From Streptosporangium lutulentum (lineage in GTDB: Bacteria > Actinomycetota > Actinomycetes > Streptosporangiales > Streptosporangiaceae), in contig NZ_JAUSQU010000001.1 of the NCBI RefSeq assembly GCF_030811455.1, forward strand, positions 7,316,001-7,380,000: a stretch of 64,000 nucleotides of DNA, in the 5' to 3' direction. The first letter of the stretch is position 1, and every line of letters starts with the position of its first letter. Shown piece after piece: positions 1 through 7,161 of the stretch. The position numbers and the translations under genes are program-made. Below the pieces are notes generated by a model. It made no database searches, had not been told where the DNA came from, and saw only the letters and a program-made list of their open reading frames with translations.

Positions 1-462
1 GAGCTCGCCCGCCGGGCCGGCATCGGCAAGGCCACGCTGTCCGGCCTGGAGAACGGATCGCGCAATCCCACCCTCGAAACGCTCTGGGCGGTCACCGCCG
101 AACTCGGCGTCCCGCTGGCCTCGCTCCTCGCCGCCGGCACGACCCAGGTGATCCGCGGCACGGCCGTGGAGGGCACCCTGCTCCAGGTCTTCGAGGACGA
201 GTCCGTCACCTACGAGCTCTACCGGCTGGTGATCCCCGCGGGGTCGACCCAGCTCTCACCCGCCCATCACGAAGGCGTCACCGAGCACATGACGGTCTTC
301 GCGGGAGTGCTGAGCGCGGGCCCCGCGGACGCCCCCCTCCTGGCCGGGGCGGGGGAGCACATCACCTGGCGGTCGGACGTCCCCCACACCTACGCCGCGA
401 TCGGCGACCAGGACGTCCACGCCGGCCTGCTGATCCGTTACCCGCTCAGAGAATCCCGGTGA
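1..462 (+). CDS. XRE-family regulator with C-terminal cupin domain (5' truncated)
   Basis: The frame is open from the first base, so the start lies outside the window; 153 residues are visible. The visible N-terminus (ELARRAGIGKATLSGLENGS) is the second half of a Cro/C1 helix-turn-helix, including the recognition helix. The remainder looks like a small cupin beta-barrel (PAHHEGVTEHMTVFAG and GEHITWRSDVPHTY), which in this family binds a small ligand and controls DNA binding. A GTG at 148 could be mistaken for a start, but it would discard the HTH that is plainly in frame upstream. The MFS gene follows on the same strand after about 150 bp and may be a target; that is inference only. The ligand is unknown. 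Confidence 0.85.
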   Translation, partial: ELARRAGIGKATLSGLENGSRNPTLETLWAVTAELGVPLASLLAAGTTQVIRGTAVEGTLLQVFEDESVTYELYRLVIPAGSTQLSPAHHEGVTEHMTVFAGVLSAGPADAPLLAGAGEHITWRSDVPHTYAAIGDQDVHAGLLIRYPLRESR

Positions 463-596
463 TCACCTCTCCGTTTCCCGCTTCACCGATGGTCGGTTAA
501 TCGCGGTGGAGCGTCGGCTGCAATGGTGAAATTTGCTGGACTTTCTCCCTTTGGGAACACCGAAGACCCAGCTACATCATGAAAAATACCCAAAAG

Positions 597-602
597 TAAT
601 AT
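597..602 (+). promoter_or_regulatory. -10 hexamer of leaderless promoter for MFS gene
   Basis: TAATAT ends 7 nt before the ATG at 610. No Shine-Dalgarno is present, so transcription probably starts at or next to the start codon. The upstream 100 bp is clearly more A+T-rich than the genes around it. Confidence 0.6.
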
Positions 603-609
603 TCATCCC

Positions 610-1869
610 ATGAGCCCACGGTCCAAAGCAGTGCTCTTCTGGGCCACGGGCGTACTGGCCTACGTCATCGCGGTCTTCCACCGCCAGTCCCTCGGCGTCG
701 CCGGCATCGAGGCCGGGGCGAGGCTCCACGTCGGCGCGGCCGGGCTCTCGGTCCTGGCCATGCTGCAACTGCTGGTCTACGCGGCCATGCAGGTGCCCGT
801 CGGAGTGCTCGTCGACCGGCTCGGGTCCAAGCGCATGCTGGTCATCGGGGCCGCCGTGATGGCCTGCGGCGAGCTCGTCTTCGCGCTGGCGGGCGGGCTG
901 CTGCCGGGAATCGCGGGCCGGGCGCTGATCGGCTGCGGCGACGCGATGACGTTCATCAGCGTGATCCGCCTGGTCAACCTCTCCTTCCCCGCCCATCGCA
1001 ATCCGGTGATGGTCCAGCTCACCGGCCTGCTCGGCCAGCTCGGCGCGATCGCCTCGACGGTGCCCCTGATCCACTCCCTCCACGCGTACGGCTGGACGCC
1101 CACCTTCCTCGGTGCCGCCCTCCTGGGCGTGGTGTCGGTGTTCCTGGTGCTCACGGTCCTGCGCGACTCCCGTCCCGAACGAACCGGAGAACCACCGAGC
1201 CTCAGGGCCGCCTGGGCCGAACCCGGGACCCGGCTGGGCATGTGGACCCACGCGGCCACCCAGTGCTCGGCGGCGGCGTTCCTCCTGCTGTGGGGATATC
1301 CGTTCCTGGTCCAGGGCCAGGGCCTGGACCCCTCCACGGCGGGCGCGCTGCTGACGACGCTGACCGTGTGCGGCATGGTGTGCGGGCCGCTGCTGGGCTA
1401 TCTCGCCGGGCGGTTCCCCTTCCATCGCTCCCGGATGGTGTTCATCGTGATAGGCAGCACCGCCGGAGCGTGGACCGCCGTACTGCTCTGGCCGGGCCGG
1501 GCTCCGCTCTGGCTCCTCTTCCTGCTGGTGGCGGTGCTCTCGGTCAACGGCCCCGGATCGATGATCGGCTTCGACTACGCCAGGACCTTCAATCCGGCCG
1601 CCCGGATCGGCGCGGCCACCGGCATCGTGAACGGCGGCGGCTTCGTCGCGTCCGTGTCGGTGATCGCTCTTGTCGGCGTCGTCCTCGAACTGATGGGGGA
1701 GACCACCCTGGACACCTTCCGGTGGGCGTTCGCCGCGCAGTATCCGATCTGGACACTGGGCGCGGTCCAGGTCCTCCGCTACCGCGGCAAGACCAGGCGC
1801 CTGCTCCTGGCCACCCAGGCGACACCCGGACCCGCTCCCGGCCATCAGGCGGCACCTGAAACGGCCTAG
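610..1869 (+). CDS. MFS transporter
   Basis: This 419-aa protein is very hydrophobic with about 12 predicted membrane segments, the normal size for a major facilitator. The loop after the second helix carries the MFS motif A pattern (VLVDRLGSKRM). It should act in the cytoplasmic membrane as a proton-coupled carrier, but the substrate cannot be told from sequence; the N-terminal half resembles nitrate/sugar-phosphate type MFS members only loosely. The ATG at 610 is fixed by a leaderless-type -10 box. The gene converges on the next one: the two stop codons share the palindrome CTAG at 1866-1869, a 4-bp overlap. Confidence 0.85.
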   Translation: MSPRSKAVLFWATGVLAYVIAVFHRQSLGVAGIEAGARLHVGAAGLSVLAMLQLLVYAAMQVPVGVLVDRLGSKRMLVIGAAVMACGELVFALAGGLLPGIAGRALIGCGDAMTFISVIRLVNLSFPAHRNPVMVQLTGLLGQLGAIASTVPLIHSLHAYGWTPTFLGAALLGVVSVFLVLTVLRDSRPERTGEPPSLRAAWAEPGTRLGMWTHAATQCSAAAFLLLWGYPFLVQGQGLDPSTAGALLTTLTVCGMVCGPLLGYLAGRFPFHRSRMVFIVIGSTAGAWTAVLLWPGRAPLWLLFLLVAVLSVNGPGSMIGFDYARTFNPAARIGAATGIVNGGGFVASVSVIALVGVVLELMGETTLDTFRWAFAAQYPIWTLGAVQVLRYRGKTRRLLLATQATPGPAPGHQAAPETA

Positions 1870-2144
1870 AGGTCGCCGAGTTCACCGAGCGGTTTTGTCC
1901 AGTAGTCCTTGTTCACGGGCTCGCCCTCATCGAGGGCGAGCGTGTCGGAGGCGACGCGGCCGGGGTCGATGGCGGCGTGCATGATCTGAGTGAAGACCTT
2001 GTACGCCTCGTCGTCACCGGACCGTATCTGGCCGCGCTCGATGAGGCGGTACCAGTACTTCTGCTCGATCTCGATGCGGTCGAGAAGCTGTTCACGATTG
2101 AGGGTGCGAGCTTCCTCGATGGTGAGTCGTTCGAAGCGTGGCAT
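1866..2144 (-). CDS. Conserved small hypothetical protein
   Basis: The protein is 92 aa, starting at MPRFERLTIEEART. It is mostly charged and helical in look (EEARTLNREQLLDRIEIEQKYWYRLIERG) with a C-terminal patch YWTKPLGELGDL. I see no membrane segment, signal peptide or known catalytic motif, and I do not recognise a family. The ATG at 2144 is preferred because the reading frame upstream of it is GC-rich filler. It converges with the MFS gene and overlaps it by 4 bp through a shared CTAG. Confidence 0.6.
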   Translation of the reverse strand: MPRFERLTIEEARTLNREQLLDRIEIEQKYWYRLIERGQIRSGDDEAYKVFTQIMHAAIDPGRVASDTLALDEGEPVNKDYWTKPLGELGDL

Positions 2145-2248
2145 GTGGTGATTGTCACATCCGGCCCGCCCGATTGCCGGAGCCCTCGCGCGATGACGGC
2201 CGGGCGTCGCCTTCCGAGCGGACGTGCCTCGACGGCGGGCGGGGCACC

Positions 2249-3157
2249 TCAACGGCGGGCAGGGGCGTGTCCGGGGTCGGGCTCGGCGAACGCCCTCCGG
2301 CTGTGTGCGAGCAGCTCGCGCACCGCGGGGTTGTGTGTGCTCCTCCAGGTCAGAGCGAGCAGGGCGGGCGTCTCGACGTCGTCGACGACGAGGGCGGTGA
2401 GCCGGTCGCGGTAGCGCTCTGCCATCGAGGCGCTGAGGACCGCGACGGCGAGCCCGCGGGTGGCGAGGTCGGCGATGGCGTCGGCGGCACTGGCCTGCAG
2501 CGCGATCACCGGGTGGAGGCCCTGTGCCGCGCAGGCCTGGTCGAACACCGCGCGCAGGCCGGTACCGAGTGGCATGCACGCGATCGGGTGGGCGCTCAGG
2601 TCGCGCAGGGTGACCCGCGACCGCTCCGCCAGGGGGTGCCCGGCCGGGACCGCCGCGACGAGCCGCTCGCTGATGATCGTCATCGCGTCCAGCCCGTCGG
2701 GGGCGGCGGTCGCGGTCCCGATGAGGGCCAGGTCGACGGCGCCGTCACGCACCCCCTCGACGAGCCGGTCGGAGTTGTCCTCCAGCAGGGAGATCTCCAC
2801 GCCGGGATGCGCCCGGTGGAAGGCGGCGAGGGCGTCGAACAGCGGTGTGACGGTACAGCCGATGATCATCCCGACGGTGAGCCGGCCCCGGATCAGGTCG
2901 GTCACCTCTCCCACAGCCTGGCCGAGCGCCGCGGTGGCGGCGAGCGCGGCGCGGGCGTGTTCGAGCGCGGCCTTTCCCGCGACGGTGAGGGTGGCGGTGC
3001 GTGCCGACCGGTCGAACAGCTCGGCGCCGAGTTCGCGTTCCAACTGGCGGATCTGGGCGCTGACGCCGGACTGGCTGATGTGCACCCGCTCGGCCGCCCG
3101 GGTGAAGTTCCGCTCCTCGGCGACCGCGACGAAGTATTCCAGCTGCCTCAGTTCCAT
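2249..3157 (-). CDS. LysR-family transcriptional regulator
   Basis: This 302-aa protein has the length typical of the family. The N-terminal winged helix reads MELRQLEYFVAVAEERNFTR then AAERVHISQSGVSAQIRQLE, the canonical LysR HTH, and a type-2 periplasmic-binding-like effector domain follows (about residues 90-295). The start at 3157 is chosen over an in-frame upstream codon because the HTH always begins within a few residues of the N-terminus, and a TAGAAT box lies 8 nt upstream. It is divergent from the SnoaL-like gene at 3256, and a dyad in the spacer (3176-3195) is a likely binding site, so it probably controls itself and that neighbour. The inducer is unknown. Confidence 0.9.
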   Translation of the reverse strand: MELRQLEYFVAVAEERNFTRAAERVHISQSGVSAQIRQLERELGAELFDRSARTATLTVAGKAALEHARAALAATAALGQAVGEVTDLIRGRLTVGMIIGCTVTPLFDALAAFHRAHPGVEISLLEDNSDRLVEGVRDGAVDLALIGTATAAPDGLDAMTIISERLVAAVPAGHPLAERSRVTLRDLSAHPIACMPLGTGLRAVFDQACAAQGLHPVIALQASAADAIADLATRGLAVAVLSASMAERYRDRLTALVVDDVETPALLALTWRSTHNPAVRELLAHSRRAFAEPDPGHAPARR

Positions 3158-3165
3158 GACTGCAG

Positions 3166-3171
3166 ATTCTA
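3166..3171 (-). promoter_or_regulatory. -10 hexamer of leaderless promoter for LysR gene
   Basis: TAGAAT on the minus strand lies 8 nt before the ATG at 3157, with no Shine-Dalgarno in between. Confidence 0.55.
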
Positions 3172-3175
3172 GCTT

Positions 3176-3195
3176 CCAGCAGATCCATCTGTTGG
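3176..3195. promoter_or_regulatory. Candidate LysR operator dyad
   Basis: CCAGCAGAT-CC-ATCTGTTGG is an inverted repeat matching at 8 of 9 positions. It lies in the 98-bp spacer between the divergent LysR gene and the gene at 3256, just upstream of the LysR -10 box. The position suits autoregulation plus control of the divergent gene. It is a sequence pattern only. Confidence 0.45.
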
Positions 3196-3255
3196 ACTTC
3201 TGGTCAGCGAAAGACCAGGCTGGGAGGCACCGAAGCCCCACACCAGGAGGAACCC

Positions 3256-3621
3256 ATGCCGGAGTACGAGAAGGCCATGCGGCCCGAAGACCTCACCCGC
3301 CTGTTCGTCGAGCGGTCCAACGCCGGCGACGCGGCCGGAGTCGCCGCACTCTACGAAGAGAACGCGGTGCTGGCCTACCCGCCGGGAGGCCAGACGGTGG
3401 GCCGGGAGGCGATCCGCGCGCTGTGGGAGAAGGTGCTGGCCAACCGCCCCCACTTCGAGCCGGAACAACCGCTGCCCACGCTGACGAGCGGCGACCTCGC
3501 CCTCACCTCGACCCCGCCGAAGGACGGGACCGGCGCCCGCGCGCAGGTCGTCCGGCGCCAGCCCGACGGAAGCTGGCTGCGCCTGCTCGACCAGCCCGAG
3601 TTCGTCCCTCCCACCCGCTGA
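3256..3621 (+). CDS. SnoaL/NTF2-like domain protein
   Basis: This 121-aa protein has the length and pattern of the NTF2-like alpha+beta cone fold: an N-terminal helix (LTRLFVERSNAGDAAGVAALY), a core EENAVLAYPPGGQTVGREAI and C-terminal beta strands (DGSWLRLLDQPEF). Members include polyketide cyclases, isomerases and many uncharacterised YybH-like proteins, so no reaction can be assigned. AGGAGG sits at good spacing before the ATG. It is divergent from the LysR gene, its likely regulator. Confidence 0.7.
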   Translation: MPEYEKAMRPEDLTRLFVERSNAGDAAGVAALYEENAVLAYPPGGQTVGREAIRALWEKVLANRPHFEPEQPLPTLTSGDLALTSTPPKDGTGARAQVVRRQPDGSWLRLLDQPEFVPPTR

Positions 3622-3689
3622 ACCACCCACCTCCCGACGCGAGGAACGGCCCCTGGTCCGGGTCCGGCGAACCCGGACGGGAGCCGAAT

Positions 3690-3811
3690 CCGACGAACCC
3701 GAGCACGTGCCACCCATCTTCACCGCCTTCAGAGCACTGCCCCCGCTGCGCCACGTGATGGGCCGCTTCATCGGGCTGGGTGTACGGCAGGAGCACATCA
3801 CCCGCACCTGA
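3690..3811 (+). pseudogene. C-terminal remnant of an FAD-dependent oxidoreductase (probable)
   Basis: The frame ending at the TGA at 3809-3811 reads PPIFTAFRALPPLRHVMGRF followed by IGLGVRQEHI and a short tail. It resembles the conserved C-terminal end of actinobacterial FAD-dependent oxidoreductases/monooxygenases, which commonly finish with a phrase like ARxxGLGxRPEHV. No start codon or FAD-binding region is present upstream in any frame, so this would be a decayed 3' end about 40 codons long. The match is from memory of the family, not from a search. Confidence 0.35.
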
Positions 3812-3953
3812 ATCGCCCCGGATCGGGGTCGCCGTGGTATCCGCCGCGACCAACGGACATGTGCCTGCCCAACGGCGGACTGCCGAGAGCCGAGGAGCCC
3901 GGAGCGACACCTCGGCCTCCTGCCGGACAACCGAGCGTCTCAGCTCCTCGCGC

Positions 3954-3990
3954 CGGTGTACGGCCACCGTGCCGACGAGGCCGTACACCG
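3954..3990 (-). terminator. Hairpin terminator after metallo-hydrolase gene
   Basis: CGGTGTACGGCC (3954-3965) and GGCCGTACACCG (3979-3990) form a perfect 12-bp stem with a 13-nt loop, about 10 bp beyond the stop codon of the minus-strand gene ending at 4002. There is no long U-tract, which is usual for actinomycete terminators. Confidence 0.6.
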
Positions 3991-4001
3991 TGCGCCTCCC
4001 G

Positions 4002-4748
4002 TCAGAGAACTCTGGTGAACGGCTCGGCGAAGTGGGCGGTGGCGATCGTCCCCCGCTCCGCCCTGACCCGGTCCAGCAGTTCCACCCGCGTGGCCGCGGC
4101 GAGTTCGGGGTCGTCGTCGTAGAGGTAGGTCACCGTGGGATCGCTCAGTTGCACGGGGTGCAGCACCACGTCCCCGGTCAGCACCAGATCGCCGACCTGG
4201 ACGACCTGGTGGCCCGGGGTGTGGCCCGGTGCGAGGAGCGCCCGGATGCCGGGGAACACGTCCGAGTGCCCGTCCACCACCTGGAGCCGCTCGCCCAGCG
4301 GCCGGACGACGTGGTCGAGGACCTTCTCCCCGGCCGTGTCGATCTCGGCCCGCTGGAGGACGTACCGGGCGTTGGGGAAGGCCGGTGACCCGTCGATCAC
4401 GGCCCCGCCCGCGTGGTCGCTGTGCAGGTGCGTGATGACCACCGCGTCCACCTCCTCCGGGGCCACCCCGACCCGCGCGAGCTCGGCCCCGAGAATCCCG
4501 GGAACGGGCGCCCAGCTCGCCGCGGGCGAGTTCTCCGGGCCGACTCCGGTGTCCACCAGCACCGTCCGGCCCACCGCGTCGCGCAGCAGGTAGCAGTGGA
4601 AGTGCAGGACCCATTCGTCCTGCTCCCCGTGGCAGCCTCCGGGGAACATCTCCGGCAGTGGGCGCCGGATCGAGTCGCCCATCGGTCCCACGGCGTCACA
4701 CAGCGGGAACACGTCGACTCCCGCGACCGTTATGAACTGATGTGGCAT
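4002..4748 (-). CDS. MBL-fold metallo-hydrolase
   Basis: The protein is 248 aa. The metallo-beta-lactamase zinc motif HLHSDH spans residues 107-112, and further metal-ligand regions are visible (LLAPGHTPGHQ and LVLTGDVVLHP). The early GG-rich loop and the VDTGVGPE strand fit the lactonase/AttM-like branch of the superfamily, so an ester or lactone substrate is possible but unproven. The ATG at 4748 is preceded by GGAGA at proper spacing; the in-frame upstream extension has no such site. It is transcribed alone and ends at a strong hairpin. Confidence 0.85.
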   Translation of the reverse strand: MPHQFITVAGVDVFPLCDAVGPMGDSIRRPLPEMFPGGCHGEQDEWVLHFHCYLLRDAVGRTVLVDTGVGPENSPAASWAPVPGILGAELARVGVAPEEVDAVVITHLHSDHAGGAVIDGSPAFPNARYVLQRAEIDTAGEKVLDHVVRPLGERLQVVDGHSDVFPGIRALLAPGHTPGHQVVQVGDLVLTGDVVLHPVQLSDPTVTYLYDDDPELAAATRVELLDRVRAERGTIATAHFAEPFTRVL

Positions 4749-4872
4749 CTGTTCTCCTGTTCGGAATGGATTGACGATGCTACGGTGATATCGGGTGTGA
4801 CGCACTGCTGGCCAGGCCGCATGCGACTTTCCACCCGCGTCTCTCATTTACCGCCCCTTTTCAGGCATGCGG

Positions 4873-4923
4873 TTCACCCCCTGTGAAAGGTCGTCGATGA
4901 CCTTTCACCCCCTGTGAAAGGTC
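4873..4923 (+). promoter_or_regulatory. Tandem-repeat leader with mutually exclusive hairpins before rho paralogue
   Basis: A 20-nt unit, TTCACCCCCTGTGAAAGGTC, occurs at 4873-4892 and identically at 4904-4923. GTGAAAGGTC (4883-4892) can pair fully with GACCTTTCAC (4899-4908), or that same middle segment can pair fully with the second GTGAAAGGTC (4914-4923). The two 10-bp stems exclude each other. The second stem buries GAAAGG (4916-4921), the Shine-Dalgarno of the gene starting at 4928. This is the layout of a translational switch; a pair of DNA operators is the alternative reading. Confidence 0.6.
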
Positions 4924-4927
4924 ATTC

Positions 4928-6091
4928 ATGACCGTCGAAACACCCATCAAGAAATCCTCGCGTCCTCGCGAGAGCCGTCCCCGACCCCCGCGTCCCCGCG
5001 AGAGCGACGCCCCGGTCGACACCGTGGCCGGCCTGCTCGACGTCCGCGACAAGACCGGATACATCCGGACCTCCGGCTACCTGCCCGGTCCGGGCGACGT
5101 GCGCGTGCCCCACTCCCAGATCACGCAGTACGGCCTGCGCCCCGGCGACCACGTCGTCGCCACCGCACGCAGGCCGTACGAGAAGCTGATCGACGTGGAG
5201 ACCGTCAACGGCGACACCGACTGGCGGCGCAGACCCGACTTCGCGGACATGACCCCGATCCACCCGCGCGACCGGCTCCGTCTGGAGACCGGCTCGGTGA
5301 CCGGCAGGGTCGTCGACCTGTTCGCCCCGATCGGCAAGGGGCAGCGCGGCCTGATCGTCGCTCCGCCCAAGGCGGGCAAGACCATGGTCCTGCAGGACCT
5401 GGCCGCCGCGATCACCCGCAACCACCCTGGCTGCCACCTCATGGTCGTGCTCGTCGGCGAGCGCCCCGAGGAGGTCACCGAGATGCGCGAGTCCATCCAC
5501 GGCGAGGTGGCCGCGTCCACGTTCGACCGCCCCGACCGCGATCACACCGCCGTCGCCGAACTCGCCGTCGAACGCGCCAAGCGCCTCGCCGAGACCAGGC
5601 ACGACGTCGTCCTCCTGCTGGACTCCCTCACCCGCCTCGCCCGCGCCTACAACAACCTCGCCCCCGGCGGCGGACGCACCCTCGCAGGCGGCATCGACGC
5701 CTCGGCCATGCTTCCCCCGCGCCGTTTCTTCGGCGCCGCGCGCAACCTGCGCGACGGCGGCTCGCTGACGATCCTCGCCACCGCCCTGGTCGAGACCGGC
5801 TCCCGGATGGACGACACCCTCTTCGAGGAGTTCAAGGGCACCGGCAACATGGAGCTGCGCCTCAGCCGCGCCCTCGCCGACAAGCGCCTCTATCCCGCCG
5901 TGGACCTCGACGCCTCCGGCACCCGCCGCGAGGAGATCCTCCTCGACCCGCAGGAACGGCAGCTCACCTGGCGGCTGCGCCGTACTCTGGGCGGCCTGGA
6001 GAAGCAGCAGGCCCTGGAGCTCCTCACCGACCGGCTCAGGGAGACCCCCTCCAACGCCGCCTTCCTCCAGCAGATCCAGCAGACCGCCTGA
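4928..6091 (+). CDS. rho: Transcription termination factor Rho, short paralogue
   Basis: At 387 aa this is much shorter than the main actinomycete Rho, which carries a long Arg/Asp-rich insertion. After a short Arg/Pro tail (1-30) comes the RNA-binding cold-shock-like region (about 33-95) and the RecA-like ATPase: Walker A APPKAGKT with K151/T152, Walker [11 protein letters not shown], and the secondary RNA-site loop near [11 protein letters not shown]. The catalytic core looks intact, so it should form a hexameric RNA-dependent ATPase. The N-terminal helical domain of E. coli Rho is missing. The housekeeping rho is probably elsewhere in the genome. The gene has an unusual repeat leader, listed separately. 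Confidence 0.9.
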   Translation: MTVETPIKKSSRPRESRPRPPRPRESDAPVDTVAGLLDVRDKTGYIRTSGYLPGPGDVRVPHSQITQYGLRPGDHVVATARRPYEKLIDVETVNGDTDWRRRPDFADMTPIHPRDRLRLETGSVTGRVVDLFAPIGKGQRGLIVAPPKAGKTMVLQDLAAAITRNHPGCHLMVVLVGERPEEVTEMRESIHGEVAASTFDRPDRDHTAVAELAVERAKRLAETRHDVVLLLDSLTRLARAYNNLAPGGGRTLAGGIDASAMLPPRRFFGAARNLRDGGSLTILATALVETGSRMDDTLFEEFKGTGNMELRLSRALADKRLYPAVDLDASGTRREEILLDPQERQLTWRLRRTLGGLEKQQALELLTDRLRETPSNAAFLQQIQQTA

Positions 6092-6154
6092 GCCCCCGCT
6101 CGGCTCCCCAGAACCGGCAGCCGGACCACGTCCCGAACCAGGGATGATAGGGAC

Positions 6155-7030
6155 ATGCTGGCTGACGTCGTCGACTACCTCGCCTGCCCGGTCTGCGGCG
6201 ACGGGCTGAGCCTGAACGGCCCGGCCGTCAGGTGCCCCCGGGGGCACGGCTTCGACGTGGCCAGGCAGGGATACGTCAGCCTGCTGACCGGCTCCCAGGC
6301 GCCGGGCACGGCCGACAGCCCCGCCATGGTGGCCGCCAGGGAGGCTTTCCTCGGAGCCGGGCATTTCGACCCCCTGGCCGAGGCGGTCGCCGGCGCCTGC
6401 CGTACCGGCGCGAGGGTGGTCGCCGACGCGGGCGCGGGGACCGGGCACTACCTCAGCCGGGTGCTCGACCGGCTCCCGGAGGCCGTCGGGATGGCGCTGG
6501 ACGTGTCCAAACACGCGACCAAACGGGCGGCGCGGGCGCACGCCCGGCTGGGAGCGGTGGTGGCCGACGTGTGGAGGCCGCTGCCCGTCCGCGACAACAC
6601 GGTGGACACCCTCATCAACGTATTCGCCCCCCGGAACGGGGCAGAGTTCGCCCGGATCCTCAAAGGTGACGGCGAGCTGATCGTGGTGACACCCACCTCA
6701 AGGCATCTCGCACCCCTGGTCGAGCGGCTGGGTCTTCTCTCGGTGGACGAGTCGAAGGAACGCCGGGTGGCGGAGAGCCTGAGCGACCACTTCCTTGAAA
6801 CCGGACGGAGCACTCACGAGTTCGAGATGGCCCTGGGACACGAGGCCGTCGAGGCCGTCGTGGGAATGGGTCCGAGTGCCTGGCATACGGATAAGGAGGT
6901 TATGCGACGAAAAATCACAGAGCTCCCCGAAACAAGCAATGTGGTTGCTTCTTTCCGTATGTCTATCTTTCAACCCCACCTCCGATCAAGTCGTGTGCTT
7001 GACAGCCACCTTCGTGACACATGTTACTGA
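6155..7030 (+). CDS. RlmA-type 23S rRNA (guanine-N1) methyltransferase
   Basis: The 291-aa protein starts with the RlmA/TlrB zinc site (CPVCGD near residues 10-15, then CPRGHGFD with Cys and His) followed by the family phrase RQGYVSLL. The SAM-binding motif I is ADAGAGTGHYL (about residues 89-99), and VFAPRNGAEFARIL is the motif IV region. Family members methylate G745 or G748 of 23S rRNA, the latter giving tylosin resistance; which one applies here cannot be told. The extreme C-terminus is Ser/His/Arg-rich and longer than I expect for the family, beyond the usual end near SIFQP. Confidence 0.85.
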   Translation: MLADVVDYLACPVCGDGLSLNGPAVRCPRGHGFDVARQGYVSLLTGSQAPGTADSPAMVAAREAFLGAGHFDPLAEAVAGACRTGARVVADAGAGTGHYLSRVLDRLPEAVGMALDVSKHATKRAARAHARLGAVVADVWRPLPVRDNTVDTLINVFAPRNGAEFARILKGDGELIVVTPTSRHLAPLVERLGLLSVDESKERRVAESLSDHFLETGRSTHEFEMALGHEAVEAVVGMGPSAWHTDKEVMRRKITELPETSNVVASFRMSIFQPHLRSSRVLDSHLRDTCY

Positions 7031-7161
7031 TGTGACTTTTAGTCCGAAATTCCCACACATTAGTGAAGCGGATAATCCCTGAAGGCGACATACTGGACCG
7101 CAATCCGGCGAGCCCACGCCTGGACGCGTGAAGCCAATGCCTTGACGGAGGGAAGCGCCAT

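Larger units (their letters stand above)
3622..4001. other. Gene-free spacer with remnant and terminator
   Basis: No intact gene is supported in this 380-bp spacer between the SnoaL-like gene and the convergent metallo-hydrolase. It holds the oxidoreductase-like remnant and a 12-bp hairpin at 3954-3990, each listed separately. Confidence 0.5.

Noticed and set aside
577-1845. A 422-codon open frame antisense to the MFS gene
   Set aside because: Its composition (runs of Gln, His, Arg, Gly, Glu) is typical of a complementary-strand shadow, and the MFS gene on the other strand has clear membrane helices.
4922-6541. A 539-codon open frame antisense to the rho paralogue and methyltransferase
   Set aside because: It spans two solid sense genes, has Gly/Ala/Arg/His-rich shadow composition and no recognisable motif.
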